From contig NZ_CANMDB010000009.1 of the NCBI RefSeq assembly GCF_947496515.1, positions 62,001-126,000 on the forward strand: a stretch of DNA of 64,000 nucleotides, written 5' to 3'. This document shows positions 42,496 through 52,008 of this stretch, piece after piece. Source of the stretch: an uncultured Roseobacter sp. GTDB lineage: Bacteria > Pseudomonadota > Alphaproteobacteria > Rhodobacterales > Rhodobacteraceae. Below the pieces are notes generated by a model. It was given only the letters and a program-made list of their open reading frames with translations. It was not told the DNA's origin and ran no database searches. The translations under genes were made by a program, and so were the position numbers. The first letter of the stretch is position 1. The number at the start of each line of letters is the position of its first letter.

Positions 42496-43104
42496 ATGGC
42501 CGAAGCTCTGATTGTGATCGACGTCCAGAAAGACTTCTGCCCAGGCGGTGCTCTGGCCGTACCCGACGGCGATGCAATCGTTGGTGGAATCAACGCGCTG
42601 ATGGCCGATACAGCGGCGGTGATCCTGACGCAGGACTGGCATCCGGCGGGTCACTCTTCCTTTGCGTCCTCCCATGAGGGTCGCGTCCCCTACGATGTCA
42701 CGCAAATGCCCTACGGCGATCAGGTTCTTTGGCCCGATCACTGCATCCAGGGCAGTATCGGTGCACAGTTCCATGCGGAGTTGCACGCGGACCGCGCCGA
42801 TCTCCTTCTGCGCAAGGGCCATAATGCCGCCATCGACAGCTACTCCGCGTTCTTTGAGAACGACCGAACCACGCCCACCGGGCTTGAGGGGTATCTGCGC
42901 ACCCGCGGCATTGACCGCCTCGTCATGGTCGGATTGGCTCTGGATTTCTGCGTGAATTACTCTGCAGTCGATGCAGCGCGGCTGGGGTTTGACGTCACAG
43001 TGCGCCGTGATCTCTGTCGCGCCATCGATCTTGCGGGATCATTGGCCGCCGCGCTCGACGGGATGCAGACGGCGGGCATCGCGCTGGAGACAGCACATGG
43101 TTAA
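42496..43104 (+). CDS. pncA: PncA, nicotinamidase
   Basis: A 202-residue enzyme hydrolysing nicotinamide to nicotinate in NAD salvage. The catalytic triad is visible: Asp9 in LIVIDVQKDFCPGG, a Lys in LLRKGHNAAIDSYSAF, and the nucleophilic Cys in GLALDFCVNYSAVDAARLG. The metal site is in LTQDWHPAGHSSF. The stop overlaps the pncB ATG by eight bases, so substrate and product enzymes are coupled. Confidence 0.96.
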   Translation: MAEALIVIDVQKDFCPGGALAVPDGDAIVGGINALMADTAAVILTQDWHPAGHSSFASSHEGRVPYDVTQMPYGDQVLWPDHCIQGSIGAQFHAELHADRADLLLRKGHNAAIDSYSAFFENDRTTPTGLEGYLRTRGIDRLVMVGLALDFCVNYSAVDAARLGFDVTVRRDLCRAIDLAGSLAAALDGMQTAGIALETAHG

Positions 43105-44389
43105 CATCGCCCGTCGCGTTTGGAACCATAAGTGGAAGATCGACCCCATCGTGCGATCCTTGATCGACACGGATTTCTACAAGCTGCTCATGTGCCAGTC
43201 GGTGTTCCGGAACAAGCCCGGCACCCGCGTCACCTTCAGCCTGATCAACCGCTCTACCGACGTGCCCCTGGCCCGGCTGATCGACGAGGGCGAGCTGCGC
43301 GAACAGCTTGACCATATCCGCTCTCTGTCGCTGTCCCGGGGAGAGAGCACCTGGCTGCGCGGCAATACCTTTTACGGCAAGCGCCAGATGTTCCGCCCCG
43401 ATTTCATGGAATGGTTCGAGGCGCTGCACCTGCCGCCCTACCATCTGGAGCGCAAGGGCGATCAGTACGAACTGACCTTCGAGGGCAACTGGCCCGAAGT
43501 GATGCTGTGGGAAATCCCCGCCCTGTCGGTACTGATGGAACTCCGGGGCCGCGCGGTGCTCAACCAGATGGGCAAGTTCGAGCTGGAAGTGCTTTACGCC
43601 CGCGCCATGACCCGTGTGTGGGAGAAGATCGAGGCGCTGCGCGAAGTGCCGGATCTGTCCATCGCGGATTTCGGCACCCGGCGGCGGCACAGCTATCTGT
43701 GGCAGGATTGGTGCGTGCAGGCGATGCAGGAGGGACTGGGGGCTGCGTTTACCGGTACCTCCAATTGCAAGATCGCCATGAACCGGGAGCTTGAGGCCAT
43801 CGGCACCAATGCGCATGAGCTGCCCATGGTCTACGCCGCGCTGGCCGAAGATGACGCGGAACTGGCACAGGCGCCATACGACGTGCTGTCAGACTGGCAC
43901 GACGAGCATGAGGGCAATCTGCGGATCATCCTGCCCGACACCTTCGGCACCAAGGGCTTTCTCGACAAGGCGCCGGATTGGCTCGCTGGCTGGACGGGCA
44001 TTCGCGTGGACAGCGGCGATCCCGCGACCGCCGCAGAAACGGCCATCGACTGGTGGCAAGCCCGTGGTGAGGATCCTGGCGCCAAGCGCATCATCTTCAG
44101 CGACGGTCTTGATGTGGACAAGATCCGCGCCCTACACCGGGCCTTTGCGGGGCGCACCAATGTCTCCTTCGGCTGGGGCACGCTCCTGACCAATGACTTC
44201 CGGCATCTGGTGCCGGATGATCGGCTGGCGCCCTTCTCGCTGGTCTGCAAGGCCATTGAAGCCAATGGCAAACCCACGGTCAAACTGTCGGACAACCCCA
44301 ACAAGGCGATGGGCCCGGCGGAGGAGATCGCCCGCTACAAGCGCGTCTTCGGTGTGGGGAACCAAGTCGCGCAAGAGGTTATCGTGTGA
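43097..44389 (+). CDS. pncB: PncB, nicotinate phosphoribosyltransferase
   Basis: A 430-residue enzyme making nicotinate mononucleotide from nicotinate, PRPP and ATP. Family features are LIDTDFYKLLMCQSVFR at the N-terminus, IADFGTRRRHSYLWQDW with the catalytic region, FTGTSNCKIAMNRELEAIGT (with a nearby HEL), IRVDSGDP for PRPP binding, and a C-terminal FGWGTLLTNDF. The start is within pncA and the stop overlaps the next gene (GTGA). Confidence 0.96.
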   Translation: MVNIARRVWNHKWKIDPIVRSLIDTDFYKLLMCQSVFRNKPGTRVTFSLINRSTDVPLARLIDEGELREQLDHIRSLSLSRGESTWLRGNTFYGKRQMFRPDFMEWFEALHLPPYHLERKGDQYELTFEGNWPEVMLWEIPALSVLMELRGRAVLNQMGKFELEVLYARAMTRVWEKIEALREVPDLSIADFGTRRRHSYLWQDWCVQAMQEGLGAAFTGTSNCKIAMNRELEAIGTNAHELPMVYAALAEDDAELAQAPYDVLSDWHDEHEGNLRIILPDTFGTKGFLDKAPDWLAGWTGIRVDSGDPATAAETAIDWWQARGEDPGAKRIIFSDGLDVDKIRALHRAFAGRTNVSFGWGTLLTNDFRHLVPDDRLAPFSLVCKAIEANGKPTVKLSDNPNKAMGPAEEIARYKRVFGVGNQVAQEVIV

Positions 44390-45324
44390 CGCCACCCGAC
44401 GCCGCGCCTGCCGCCCATACGACCCACGATGCCGAGGGCGATCCCCGAAACCGCGACATCAAGATCTACGTCAACGGTGCGCTGGTGCACCGGGATGCCG
44501 CCGTCGTCTCGGTCTATGACAGCGGCTTTCTGCTGGGCGACGGCATGTGGGAAGGCATGCGGCTCTACAACGGTGTCTGGGCGTTCTTCGACGCGCACAT
44601 GGACCGCTTCTTTCAGTCCTGCAAGGCGGTCTCGCTCGACGTGGGGATGGACCGTGCAGGGATCCTCGATGCCCTGACCAAGACAGCCGAAGCCAACGGC
44701 ATGGTGACCGATGTGCACTGCCGTCTGATGCTCACCCGCGGGGTCAAGGTCAAACCCTTCCAGCACCCCTCGCTCAGCCGGAGCGGTCCGACGCTGGTGA
44801 TCATCATGGAACACTCGAAACCCGCCGACAGTCTGCAGCGCGCGGGCATCCGCCTCGCCTCCGTGCCGCAGGTGCGCGGGCTGCCCCACGCGCAGGATCC
44901 GAAACTCAACAGCCATTCCAAGCTCAACTGCGTCATCGCCTGTCTGCAGGCAGAGGCAGCGGGTGCAGACGAGGCGCTGATGCTCGACCCGCATGGCTTC
45001 GTGAACACGACGAATGCCTGCAACTTCTTTATCGTGCGCAAGGGGGAGGTGTGGACCTCCACAGGGGACTACTGCATGAACGGCGTCACCCGGCAAAAGG
45101 TGATCGACCTCTGCCACGCCAACGATATCCCGGTCTTCGAGAAAAACTTCTCTCTTTACGAGGCCTACGGTGCCGAGGAAGCCTTCCTGACCGGCACCTT
45201 CGGCGCCCAGACGCCCGTGCGCAGCATCGACGGTCGGCACATCAGCGATGGCCCGGGGCCTGTGACGAAACGTATCCAGGCGCTCTACAAAGCGCTGATC
45301 GCGGAGGTGACGGCGGGTCGGTGA
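44386..45324 (+). CDS. Class IV PLP aminotransferase (D-amino acid/branched-chain type)
   Basis: A 312-residue fold-type IV aminotransferase. Features are VNGALVHRDAAVVSVYDSGF near the start, LLGDGMWEGMRLYNGVWAFF, the Schiff-base Lys in NSHSKLNCVIACLQAEAAGA, and LMLDPHGFVNTTNACNFFIV. GTG start overlapping pncB. Whether it is a D-alanine, branched-chain or aminodeoxychorismate-lyase-like enzyme cannot be settled from motifs; the GDGMWEG block is like D-amino acid/BCAT relatives. Coupling to pncAB has no obvious metabolic reason. Confidence 0.85.
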   Translation: MTPPDAAPAAHTTHDAEGDPRNRDIKIYVNGALVHRDAAVVSVYDSGFLLGDGMWEGMRLYNGVWAFFDAHMDRFFQSCKAVSLDVGMDRAGILDALTKTAEANGMVTDVHCRLMLTRGVKVKPFQHPSLSRSGPTLVIIMEHSKPADSLQRAGIRLASVPQVRGLPHAQDPKLNSHSKLNCVIACLQAEAAGADEALMLDPHGFVNTTNACNFFIVRKGEVWTSTGDYCMNGVTRQKVIDLCHANDIPVFEKNFSLYEAYGAEEAFLTGTFGAQTPVRSIDGRHISDGPGPVTKRIQALYKALIAEVTAGR

Positions 45325-45709
45325 ATAAGGCACTTTGTGGTGATCTGATAGTCTTTTACAGCGCCGTCGCGATGGGCAGAACAGGCCTCCGATGAGGGCA
45401 ATGCAGAACGCTTTCGTGGAGAGTTCCGACGGCAGCGATTGCGATGCCGCTGTTGCTTCCGTCTAAGGCACCAGCTTTCTGCTGGGTTGGGGGCGATTAT
45501 GTCACCCCCGAGGCTATCGCCTTCTCGGGCCTCAATCGCTCGACCAGAGCGGTTACAAGACGGCCTCCGACTCGCGGTCTAATTTCGCTAATTGAAAATT
45601 TTATACTGAGTGCGTATATATGTTTCGCGGGCAAGCGCTGGAGTAAATCCGAGTTGCCATCCGGCGGCAGCGTCCTTAGCGGCGTGATACAGGATCCAGG
45701 GGCCCGCGC
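45325..45709. other. 385-bp gap with no recognised gene
   Basis: No credible coding frame, RNA gene or clear terminator is seen. A short AT-rich patch (about 45585-45625) breaks otherwise ordinary composition. Since it borders the lower-GC DUF3800 gene, the stretch may be part of the acquired segment or the scar of its insertion. A frame at 45444-45713 was considered and rejected. Confidence 0.5.
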
Positions 45710-46516
45710 CTAATCCAACTTTTGAACGAAGTTACGGACGACAGTTTTCGCAAGTGACTGGGCTGGGACGATGGTCAGCCCATGTCCCCAAATGTTTCCC
45801 TGCTTCTTCAAATAACGATCTTTGAAAAACTCAGCATATCTCGTCTCGGTGTCTCCGTATAGATTTGGTTCCAGAGCACAGTATGTTGCACTTGTGACTA
45901 CATCAGCCAACTGAAGACCTGCACGTTTGCTATGATCTTCGACCTTGACGTCTTCTGGATTTAGTACATTCCAGTCAACAGACCTCACCGGCGGGATGAC
46001 TTCTCTCCCATCTCGCATCAGAAATAGGTAGTCACGCATTACTTGATAGTCTGTTCCAGCTCTTTTGGAGAAAGTCACATTGAGCTTACATGGCCTTCTA
46101 GAAGCTGCACTTCGTCTTGCGCATGCTTCCGTTACGCGCTCAAGCAAGAAACGGACCAAGTAGTTGTATAGATGCCCCTTTTGTTTGTAGGCCGCAAAGG
46201 TCTTCGGCGGTAGGTTATGGATCGTCACTTTATCGGAGCAGATGACACAGGCACCGAATCTTTGCTCAGACAACATCCGGCAAGCTGCTACTTTTTGTTC
46301 GTGCTTGATTTTTTGGAAGTGCAGGTCCCGTCTTCTTTTGTGCGGGAACGTACTCATAATTTGGTCGCGCCATTGGGGCAGCAATCGGTCATTTTCTTGC
46401 GAAACAACTATGCCACCAATCATCAACCAATTTGATTGCGCGCTGTTCGGGTTCGCAGTCAGTTTGCCGAAGCCTTCATCCCCAGCTTCGTCGATGTAAA
46501 GGAAGTATTCGTCCAA
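45710..46516 (-). CDS. DUF3800 domain protein (lower-GC, probably acquired)
   Basis: A 268-residue protein with the DUF3800 signature: an N-terminal LYIDEAGDEGFG (acidic site), LMIGGIVVSQEND, and a late GLQLADVVTSATYCALEP. The family has an RNase-H-like fold, and members are common in phages, mobile elements and defence regions. The start is a TTG at 46516 with GAGGTG eight bases upstream; a TTG two codons earlier is possible. Base composition is visibly lower in GC than ettA and pncB around it. It lies directly after ettA on the same strand. Function unknown. Confidence 0.82.
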   Translation of the reverse strand: MDEYFLYIDEAGDEGFGKLTANPNSAQSNWLMIGGIVVSQENDRLLPQWRDQIMSTFPHKRRRDLHFQKIKHEQKVAACRMLSEQRFGACVICSDKVTIHNLPPKTFAAYKQKGHLYNYLVRFLLERVTEACARRSAASRRPCKLNVTFSKRAGTDYQVMRDYLFLMRDGREVIPPVRSVDWNVLNPEDVKVEDHSKRAGLQLADVVTSATYCALEPNLYGDTETRYAEFFKDRYLKKQGNIWGHGLTIVPAQSLAKTVVRNFVQKLD

Positions 46517-46523
46517 TAGCAAA

Positions 46524-48179
46524 TCACCTCACAAACTTCTTGTGCTTCAACCGTTTGGGCTCCAGCGCATCCGCCCCCAGTCGCCGCTTCTTGTCCTCTT
46601 CGTAGTCCTCAAAGTTGCCCTCGAACCATTCCACGTGTGCTTCGCCTTCGAAGGCGAGGATATGCGTGCAGATGCGGTCGAGGAAGAAGCGGTCGTGGCT
46701 GATCACCACAGCACAACCCGCGAAATCGACCAGCGCATCCTCCAGCGCGCGCAGGGTTTCGACGTCGAGATCGTTCGTCGGCTCGTCGAGCAGCAGGACG
46801 TTGCCGCCCGATTTTAGGAGCCGCGCCATATGGACCCGGTTGCGTTCACCGCCTGACAGAAGGCCCACTTTCTTCTGCTGATCGCCGCCCTTGAAGTTGA
46901 ACGACGAGCAATAGGCGCGTGAATTCACCTCCGCATCGCCGAGCTGAATGAGCTCCGCCCCGCCGCTGATCGCCTCCCAGACGTTGTGATCGGCGTTGAG
47001 ATCATCGCGCGACTGATCGACGTAGGACAGATCTACCGTATCGCCGTATTCGATGTTTCCCGCATCGGGCTCAAGCTGACCCGTCAGCATCTTGAAAAGC
47101 GTGGATTTACCGGCGCCGTTCGGTCCGATCACGCCAACGATCCCGCCCGGCGGCAGGGAAAAATCCAACCCTTCCACCAGCTGCTTGTCGCCCATGTGTT
47201 TGGACAACCCAGAGACGTCGATCACCTTGGACCCGAGCCGCTGACCGTTCGGAATGACGATCTGCGCACGCGACAGTTTCTCGCGTTCCGACACTTCGGC
47301 CATCTCGTTATAGGCGTTGATCCGTGCCTTAGATTTGGCCTGCCGGGCCTTTGCGCCCTGACGCATCCATTCCAGCTCGCGCTCCAGCGTCTTCTGGCGC
47401 GACTTATCCTCGCGCGCTTCCTGCGCGAGCCGCTTGGCCTTCTGCTCCAGCCAGCTGGAGTAATTCCCCTCGTAGGGCATGCCGCGGCCACGATCCAGCT
47501 CCAGGATCCAGCCGGTGATATCATCGAGGAAATAGCGGTCGTGCGTCACGATCAGGATGGTGCCCTTATAGTCGATCAGGTGCTGCTGTAGCCAGGCGAT
47601 GGTCTCCGCATCCAGATGGTTGGTCGGCTCGTCGAGGAGCAGCATGTCCGGTGCTTCCAGCAGTAGCTTGCAGAGGGCGACGCGCCGCGCCTCGCCGCCC
47701 GACAGTGTCGTGACATCCGCATCATCGGGCGGACAGCGCAACGCCTCCATCGACACGTCGATCTGGCTGTCCAGATCCCAGAGGTTTTCCGCGTCGATCT
47801 GGTCCTGCAGCTGGGCCATCTCGTCCGCCGTCTCATCGGAGTAGTTCATGGCCAGCTCGTTGTACCGGTCCAGGATCCCCTTCTTGTCGGCCACTGCCAG
47901 CATCACGTTCTCGCGCACCGTGAGCGCCGGATCGAGTTTCGGCTCCTGTGGCAGGTAGCCCACTGTGGCCCCTTCGGCGGACCATGCCTCGCCCTGAAAC
48001 TCGGTATCCAGACCGGCCATGATCTTCATCAACGTCGATTTACCCGCACCGTTGACCCCGACGACACCGATCTTCACACCCGGCAGGAAGTTCAGATGGA
48101 TGTTCTCAAAGCACTTCTTGCCACCCGGATATGTCTTGGACACGCCGGACATATGATACACGTATTGATAGGCCGCCAT
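46524..48179 (-). CDS. ettA: EttA, energy-dependent translational throttle ABC-F protein
   Basis: A 551-residue ABC-F factor with two ATPase modules and no membrane part; it binds the ribosome E site and gates elongation according to ATP/ADP. N-terminal Walker A is GVNGAGKSTLMK; second Walker A is GPNGAGKSTLFK; signatures are TLSGGEARRVALCKLL and LLSGGERNRVHMARLL. The EttA arm and linker include RQKTLERELEWMRQGAKARQ. The ATG at 48179 has AGGAG upstream, and the family N-terminus YQYVYHMSGVSKTYPGGK confirms the start. Confidence 0.97.
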   Translation of the reverse strand: MAAYQYVYHMSGVSKTYPGGKKCFENIHLNFLPGVKIGVVGVNGAGKSTLMKIMAGLDTEFQGEAWSAEGATVGYLPQEPKLDPALTVRENVMLAVADKKGILDRYNELAMNYSDETADEMAQLQDQIDAENLWDLDSQIDVSMEALRCPPDDADVTTLSGGEARRVALCKLLLEAPDMLLLDEPTNHLDAETIAWLQQHLIDYKGTILIVTHDRYFLDDITGWILELDRGRGMPYEGNYSSWLEQKAKRLAQEAREDKSRQKTLERELEWMRQGAKARQAKSKARINAYNEMAEVSEREKLSRAQIVIPNGQRLGSKVIDVSGLSKHMGDKQLVEGLDFSLPPGGIVGVIGPNGAGKSTLFKMLTGQLEPDAGNIEYGDTVDLSYVDQSRDDLNADHNVWEAISGGAELIQLGDAEVNSRAYCSSFNFKGGDQQKKVGLLSGGERNRVHMARLLKSGGNVLLLDEPTNDLDVETLRALEDALVDFAGCAVVISHDRFFLDRICTHILAFEGEAHVEWFEGNFEDYEEDKKRRLGADALEPKRLKHKKFVR

Positions 48180-48332
48180 TGAATGCTCCTGTGCAAAAGA
48201 AGGGCTCGGGTCGTGATCAGATACAACCCCGACGACGCAGGTGCAATGGAGGCCGCGCGGACACGGCAGCATTGACAACCGCGCGCGCCCGACGTTCAAA
48301 AGAAGCGGATAGCAGACGAGGGCAACAGCCTG

Positions 48333-48959
48333 ATGAAACAGGGGTTCCCCGTTGCCAGACCGGGCGAGGTCATCGGTCTCTTGGGTGGGTCGTTCGATCC
48401 CGCGCATGCCGGGCATGTGCACATCACCCGTGAAGCGCTAAAGCGGTTCGGGCTGTCGCGCATCTGGTGGCTGGTCAGCCCCGGCAATCCGCTGAAAGAG
48501 CGTGGACCCGCACCGCTGGAGACGCGGATCGCGCGGGCGCGCAAGCTGATGAAACACCCGCGCGTCCGGGTCACTGGGATCGAGGCGGCACTTGGCACCC
48601 GCTATACCGCCGCGACGCTGCAGGCGTTGCAAGCGCTTTATCCGGGTGTGCAGTTTGTCTGGCTGATGGGGGCGGACAATCTGGCGCAGTTCCACCGTTG
48701 GCAGGATTGGCACCAGATCATGGCCTCCGTTCCGGTGGGCGTGCTGGCCAGACCCGGCGACCGGATCTCCGCTAGAATGAGCCCGGCGGCCCGTCGTTTC
48801 GAGCAGGGGCGCCTGACCGGCGCAAGGGCGCAGCTTTTGGGACGGTCGCAGCCACCCGCATGGTGTTTCGTCAACGTCCCGATGATCTCCCAGTCCTCCA
48901 GTGCGATCAGGGCAGCGGGCGATTGGGAGACAGGTATGGGCGGTCTCACGGAAAATTAA
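48333..48959 (+). CDS. nadD: NadD, nicotinate-nucleotide adenylyltransferase
   Basis: A 208-residue enzyme converting nicotinate mononucleotide plus ATP to deamido-NAD. The nucleotidyltransferase motif is [17 protein letters not shown] (HxGH-type AHAGH), followed by [14 protein letters not shown] and [15 protein letters not shown], with a C-terminal SQSSSAIR resembling ISSTxxR. It acts on the PncB product made by genes 5 kb away in this window. It is divergent from ettA with a 153-bp gap. Confidence 0.95.
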   Translation: MKQGFPVARPGEVIGLLGGSFDPAHAGHVHITREALKRFGLSRIWWLVSPGNPLKERGPAPLETRIARARKLMKHPRVRVTGIEAALGTRYTAATLQALQALYPGVQFVWLMGADNLAQFHRWQDWHQIMASVPVGVLARPGDRISARMSPAARRFEQGRLTGARAQLLGRSQPPAWCFVNVPMISQSSSAIRAAGDWETGMGGLTEN

Positions 48960-49016
48960 ACTCGCTGCAGTAGTGATACGGTTGTTTCTGTAAAAGTGCT
49001 GAGGTTTAGTTGCGTT

Positions 49017-50513
49017 ATGAGTCCTAGGTTTATGTCCAAGATGCCGCGGCGTGCATTCCTGACAGGGGTCATCGCCGCGGGCGCTGGCCCGGTGCTTGGC
49101 GCAACCCCTGCTGTTTCCCTGCGGCCCCGGCTGCGTCCGGCGCGGGCGGTCGGGCCCGCGGCTCTGGCGGGTATGATCCGCGGTGCAGGTGTCAGCGGTC
49201 AGATCGCCTGCGCGGTGGCGGATGCGGAAACCGGTGAGATCCTGGAGGGGTATGCAACCGCCACGCGGCTCGCGCCCGCAAGCGTGACAAAGGCTGTGAC
49301 GGCGCTTTACGCTCTCGAAACGCTGGGCTCCGATCATCGGTTCACAACGCGGGTCGTGGCGACGGGCAAGATCACTAACGGCATTCTTGCGGGCGATCTG
49401 GTGCTCGTGGGTGGCTGTGATCCGACGCTTGATACACGCGGGCTCGCAGCACTCGCCGAAGGGATGAAAGCCGCCGGTATCCGGGAAGTGCGTGGGCGCT
49501 TTCTGGTTTATGAGAATGCGCTGTCGCCGATCCGGACGATTGATCCTGATCAGCCGGACCATCTTGGGTACAGCCCCGCTGTGTCCGGCCTCGCGCTCAA
49601 CTACAACCGTGTCCATTTCGAGTGGAAGCGTCAGGGGGCCAAGTACCTTGTGCGGATGGATGCGCGCACAGCGGGTTACCGGCCCGAGGTGCAAGTGGCG
49701 CAGATGCGCGTGGTGGATCGCGCCACGCCGGTCTACACCTATACGAATGGCGGCCAGCAGGATCACTGGACCGTGGCCCGCGGCGCGCTCGGCTCGGAAG
49801 GGGCGCGCTGGCTGCCGGTCCGCCAGCCGGGTCTTTACGCAGGCGACGTGTTCGCCACCCTTGCGCGCAGCCACGGCATCGTGCTGGGGGCACCGGAGCT
49901 GATCGAAGGCGCCCCGGTGGGAGAAGACGTAGCCACCGTGGACAGCCCGCCGCTGCGTGAGGTTTTGCAGGGGATGCTGAAGTACTCCAACAACCTCACG
50001 GCAGAGATGGTGGGCCTCGCCGCAACGGCACAGCGGGTGGGCCGCGCCCCGACACTGGCCACCTCCGCGCTGCACATGAACCTCTGGGCGATGCAGTCGC
50101 TGGGGATGGAGAGGCCCGGGTTCGCGGATCATTCCGGCCTTGGCAGCGCCAGCCGGATCAGCCCGGCGGATATGGTCCGGGGGCTGGCCGCCGTCCACCG
50201 CGCGGGGGCGCTGCGCCCGATCCTGAAACCGGTCACCATGCGGGACACCAAGGGTCGGCCCGTTGCGGACCATCCTGTCAAGGTGGTCGCCAAGACCGGC
50301 ACGCTGAATTATGTCTCGGGTCTCGCGGGGTACATCAAGACAACCGGTGGCCGCGATCTGGTCTTTGCGATCTTCAGCGCCGACGAAGATGTCCGTGCGA
50401 CCATCACCCGCGCCAACCGGGAACGCCCGGCAGGCGCCCGCGCGTGGGCGTCTCGCGCGCGACGGTTGCAACGGCGTCTGTTGTCCCGGTGGGGTACTGA
50501 AATCAGCGGATGA
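49017..50513 (+). CDS. dacB: DacB-type D-alanyl-D-alanine carboxypeptidase/PBP4 with Tat-like signal
   Basis: A 498-residue S13 penicillin-binding protein trimming peptidoglycan in the periplasm. The N-terminus reads MPRRAFLTGVIAAGAGPVLG, a twin-arginine-like signal, whereas enteric DacB uses Sec. Active-site motifs are SVTK (SxxK, in APASVTKAVTAL), SNN in YSNNLTAEMVG, and KTG in VAKTGTLNYVSG, each at family-like spacing. Start is uncertain: ATG 49017 is used, 49032 is possible. It stands between nadD and the TRAP genes, with a 187-bp non-coding stretch afterwards. Confidence 0.9.
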   Translation: MSPRFMSKMPRRAFLTGVIAAGAGPVLGATPAVSLRPRLRPARAVGPAALAGMIRGAGVSGQIACAVADAETGEILEGYATATRLAPASVTKAVTALYALETLGSDHRFTTRVVATGKITNGILAGDLVLVGGCDPTLDTRGLAALAEGMKAAGIREVRGRFLVYENALSPIRTIDPDQPDHLGYSPAVSGLALNYNRVHFEWKRQGAKYLVRMDARTAGYRPEVQVAQMRVVDRATPVYTYTNGGQQDHWTVARGALGSEGARWLPVRQPGLYAGDVFATLARSHGIVLGAPELIEGAPVGEDVATVDSPPLREVLQGMLKYSNNLTAEMVGLAATAQRVGRAPTLATSALHMNLWAMQSLGMERPGFADHSGLGSASRISPADMVRGLAAVHRAGALRPILKPVTMRDTKGRPVADHPVKVVAKTGTLNYVSGLAGYIKTTGGRDLVFAIFSADEDVRATITRANRERPAGARAWASRARRLQRRLLSRWGTEISG

Positions 50514-50630
50514 TGACCCGGTGTGCTGCAGGGACGTCGGGCCGGTCGACGGGGTCAGATGCGTGGCAGCGCATTCTGGCACGGCCTCGTGTTACCGGTC
50601 ATTGCGATGAACGGTTCCAATGAGAGAAGG

Positions 50631-50644
50631 GCAGCGACCGCTGC
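50631..50644 (-). terminator. Possible weak terminator downstream of the TRAP genes
   Basis: On the minus strand GCAGCG-GT-CGCTGC is followed by CCTTCTCTCATT, downstream of dctM. The stem is short and the pyrimidine tract is not pure T, so this is a weak candidate. Confidence 0.3.
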
Positions 50645-50700
50645 GCGTGCCTCCCGACATGTCGCCAGCAAGGTTCAACCCACCTCGGCAAGGCAAAGCG

Positions 50701-52008
50701 TTACAGGCTCGGCAACCAAAGGGCGATACCGGGGAACAGGATCAGCAAGGCCACCAGCACCAAGGAACAGCCGATGAAGGGGAAGGCGGAAGTGTAGATT
50801 GTCCGCATCGTCGTGCCTTTTGGCGCCACTCCCTTCATCACGAACAGCAGTAACCCAAAGGGTGGCGTGGTAAAGCTGATCTCCAGCGCCAACAGCATGA
50901 TCAGCCCGAACCAGATCGGATCGAACCCCAGCGTCTGTGCGAGGGGGAAAAAGATCGGCACCGTAAGCAGCATGATGGAGATCTGCTCCATAAACATGCC
51001 CAGCAGCAACAGTACCGCGAACATTGCCAGCAGCATGGCAAGCGGTGCCAGATCGTAGGAGGTCGCCCATGTGATCAGCCCGCTGGAGGCACCGGAAAAC
51101 GCCAGAAGCTGGCTGAACGTGGCGGAGCCGAAGACGATCAGATAGGCCATCAGCGTCACCTTGAGCGCGCCGATGACCGCCTTGCGGATCGCCTCCCACG
51201 TGAGGCACCGAAAGACGGCGGCCAGGATAAGGACCCCGAGCGCGCCAAAGGCCGCTGCCTCGGATGGCGTGATGAGCCCGTTGATCATGCCGATGACGAT
51301 CAGCACCATCACCCCGATCATCGGGACGACTTCGCGCAGCAGCAGGCCGATCTTGGCAGCCAAGGACAGGGGTGTGACGTCGTAGGCGGGGGCGGCCTCC
51401 GGATTGATCCGGGTTTGCAGCCAGATCGTTCCGATGTAGAACAGCGCCAGAATGAGCCCGGGCACGACACCGGCGATCAGCAGGGCCGCGACATCAATCT
51501 GCGCCAGCGTCGCCAGCAAGACCGCCAGCGCCGAAGGTGGGATGATGATCGCCAGCCCACCGGTGCCCAGAATGGGACCAATGCTCATATGCGGCTTGTA
51601 TCCGCGTTGCGTCATCTCCGGCACCATCAGCGAGCCCAGAAGCGCTGTCGATCCCATGGACGACCCCGACAGGGTGGAGAACGCCGTGCCGCCTAGTACG
51701 GTCGCGTAGCTCAGCCGCCCCGGCAGCCGCCCCAGCAGCCGGTCGATGGCGTTGAACATGCGCCCGCCCAGCCCGGTGTGAAAGAAGATTTCGCCCATGA
51801 GCAAGAACAGCGGGATTGGCACCAGCGCGTATTTCGTCAGTGACCCCAGACCGTTATTGAGCAGTTGCCCGATGCCACGTTCGCCCCCCATAAACACCCA
51901 TGCACCGAGGATATTGGCCGCCAGAAAGGCAATCGCCACAGGCATGCCAAGCGCCATCAGCGCCATGATCGTGCCCACCAGCAGCGCCAGAGCCTCGTAC
52001 CATTCCAT
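50701..52008 (-). CDS. dctM: DctM-type TRAP transporter large permease
   Basis: A 435-residue, very hydrophobic permease with about 12 membrane segments, the transport subunit of a sodium-driven TRAP system. Family features include LLMGEIFFHTGLGGRMFNAI, TVLGGTAFSTLSGSSMGSTA and IGPILGTGGLAIIIPPSAL, with a C-terminal EISFTTPPFGLLLFVMKGVA. The ATG overlaps the dctQ stop by one base. Substrate is unknown. It is the last gene of the GntR-leuCD-dctPQM strand. Confidence 0.94.
   Translation of the reverse strand: MEWYEALALLVGTIMALMALGMPVAIAFLAANILGAWVFMGGERGIGQLLNNGLGSLTKYALVPIPLFLLMGEIFFHTGLGGRMFNAIDRLLGRLPGRLSYATVLGGTAFSTLSGSSMGSTALLGSLMVPEMTQRGYKPHMSIGPILGTGGLAIIIPPSALAVLLATLAQIDVAALLIAGVVPGLILALFYIGTIWLQTRINPEAAPAYDVTPLSLAAKIGLLLREVVPMIGVMVLIVIGMINGLITPSEAAAFGALGVLILAAVFRCLTWEAIRKAVIGALKVTLMAYLIVFGSATFSQLLAFSGASSGLITWATSYDLAPLAMLLAMFAVLLLLGMFMEQISIMLLTVPIFFPLAQTLGFDPIWFGLIMLLALEISFTTPPFGLLLFVMKGVAPKGTTMRTIYTSAFPFIGCSLVLVALLILFPGIALWLPSL

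Noticed and set aside
45444-45713. 89-codon plus-strand frame after the class IV aminotransferase
   Set aside because: No ribosome site, no recognisable pattern, composition not protein-like; kept as non-coding.
48438-50582. Open frame of 714 codons on the minus strand over nadD and dacB
   Set aside because: It is antisense to two well-supported genes, has His/Arg/Pro-rich composition typical of reverse frames in GC-rich DNA, and shows no domain.
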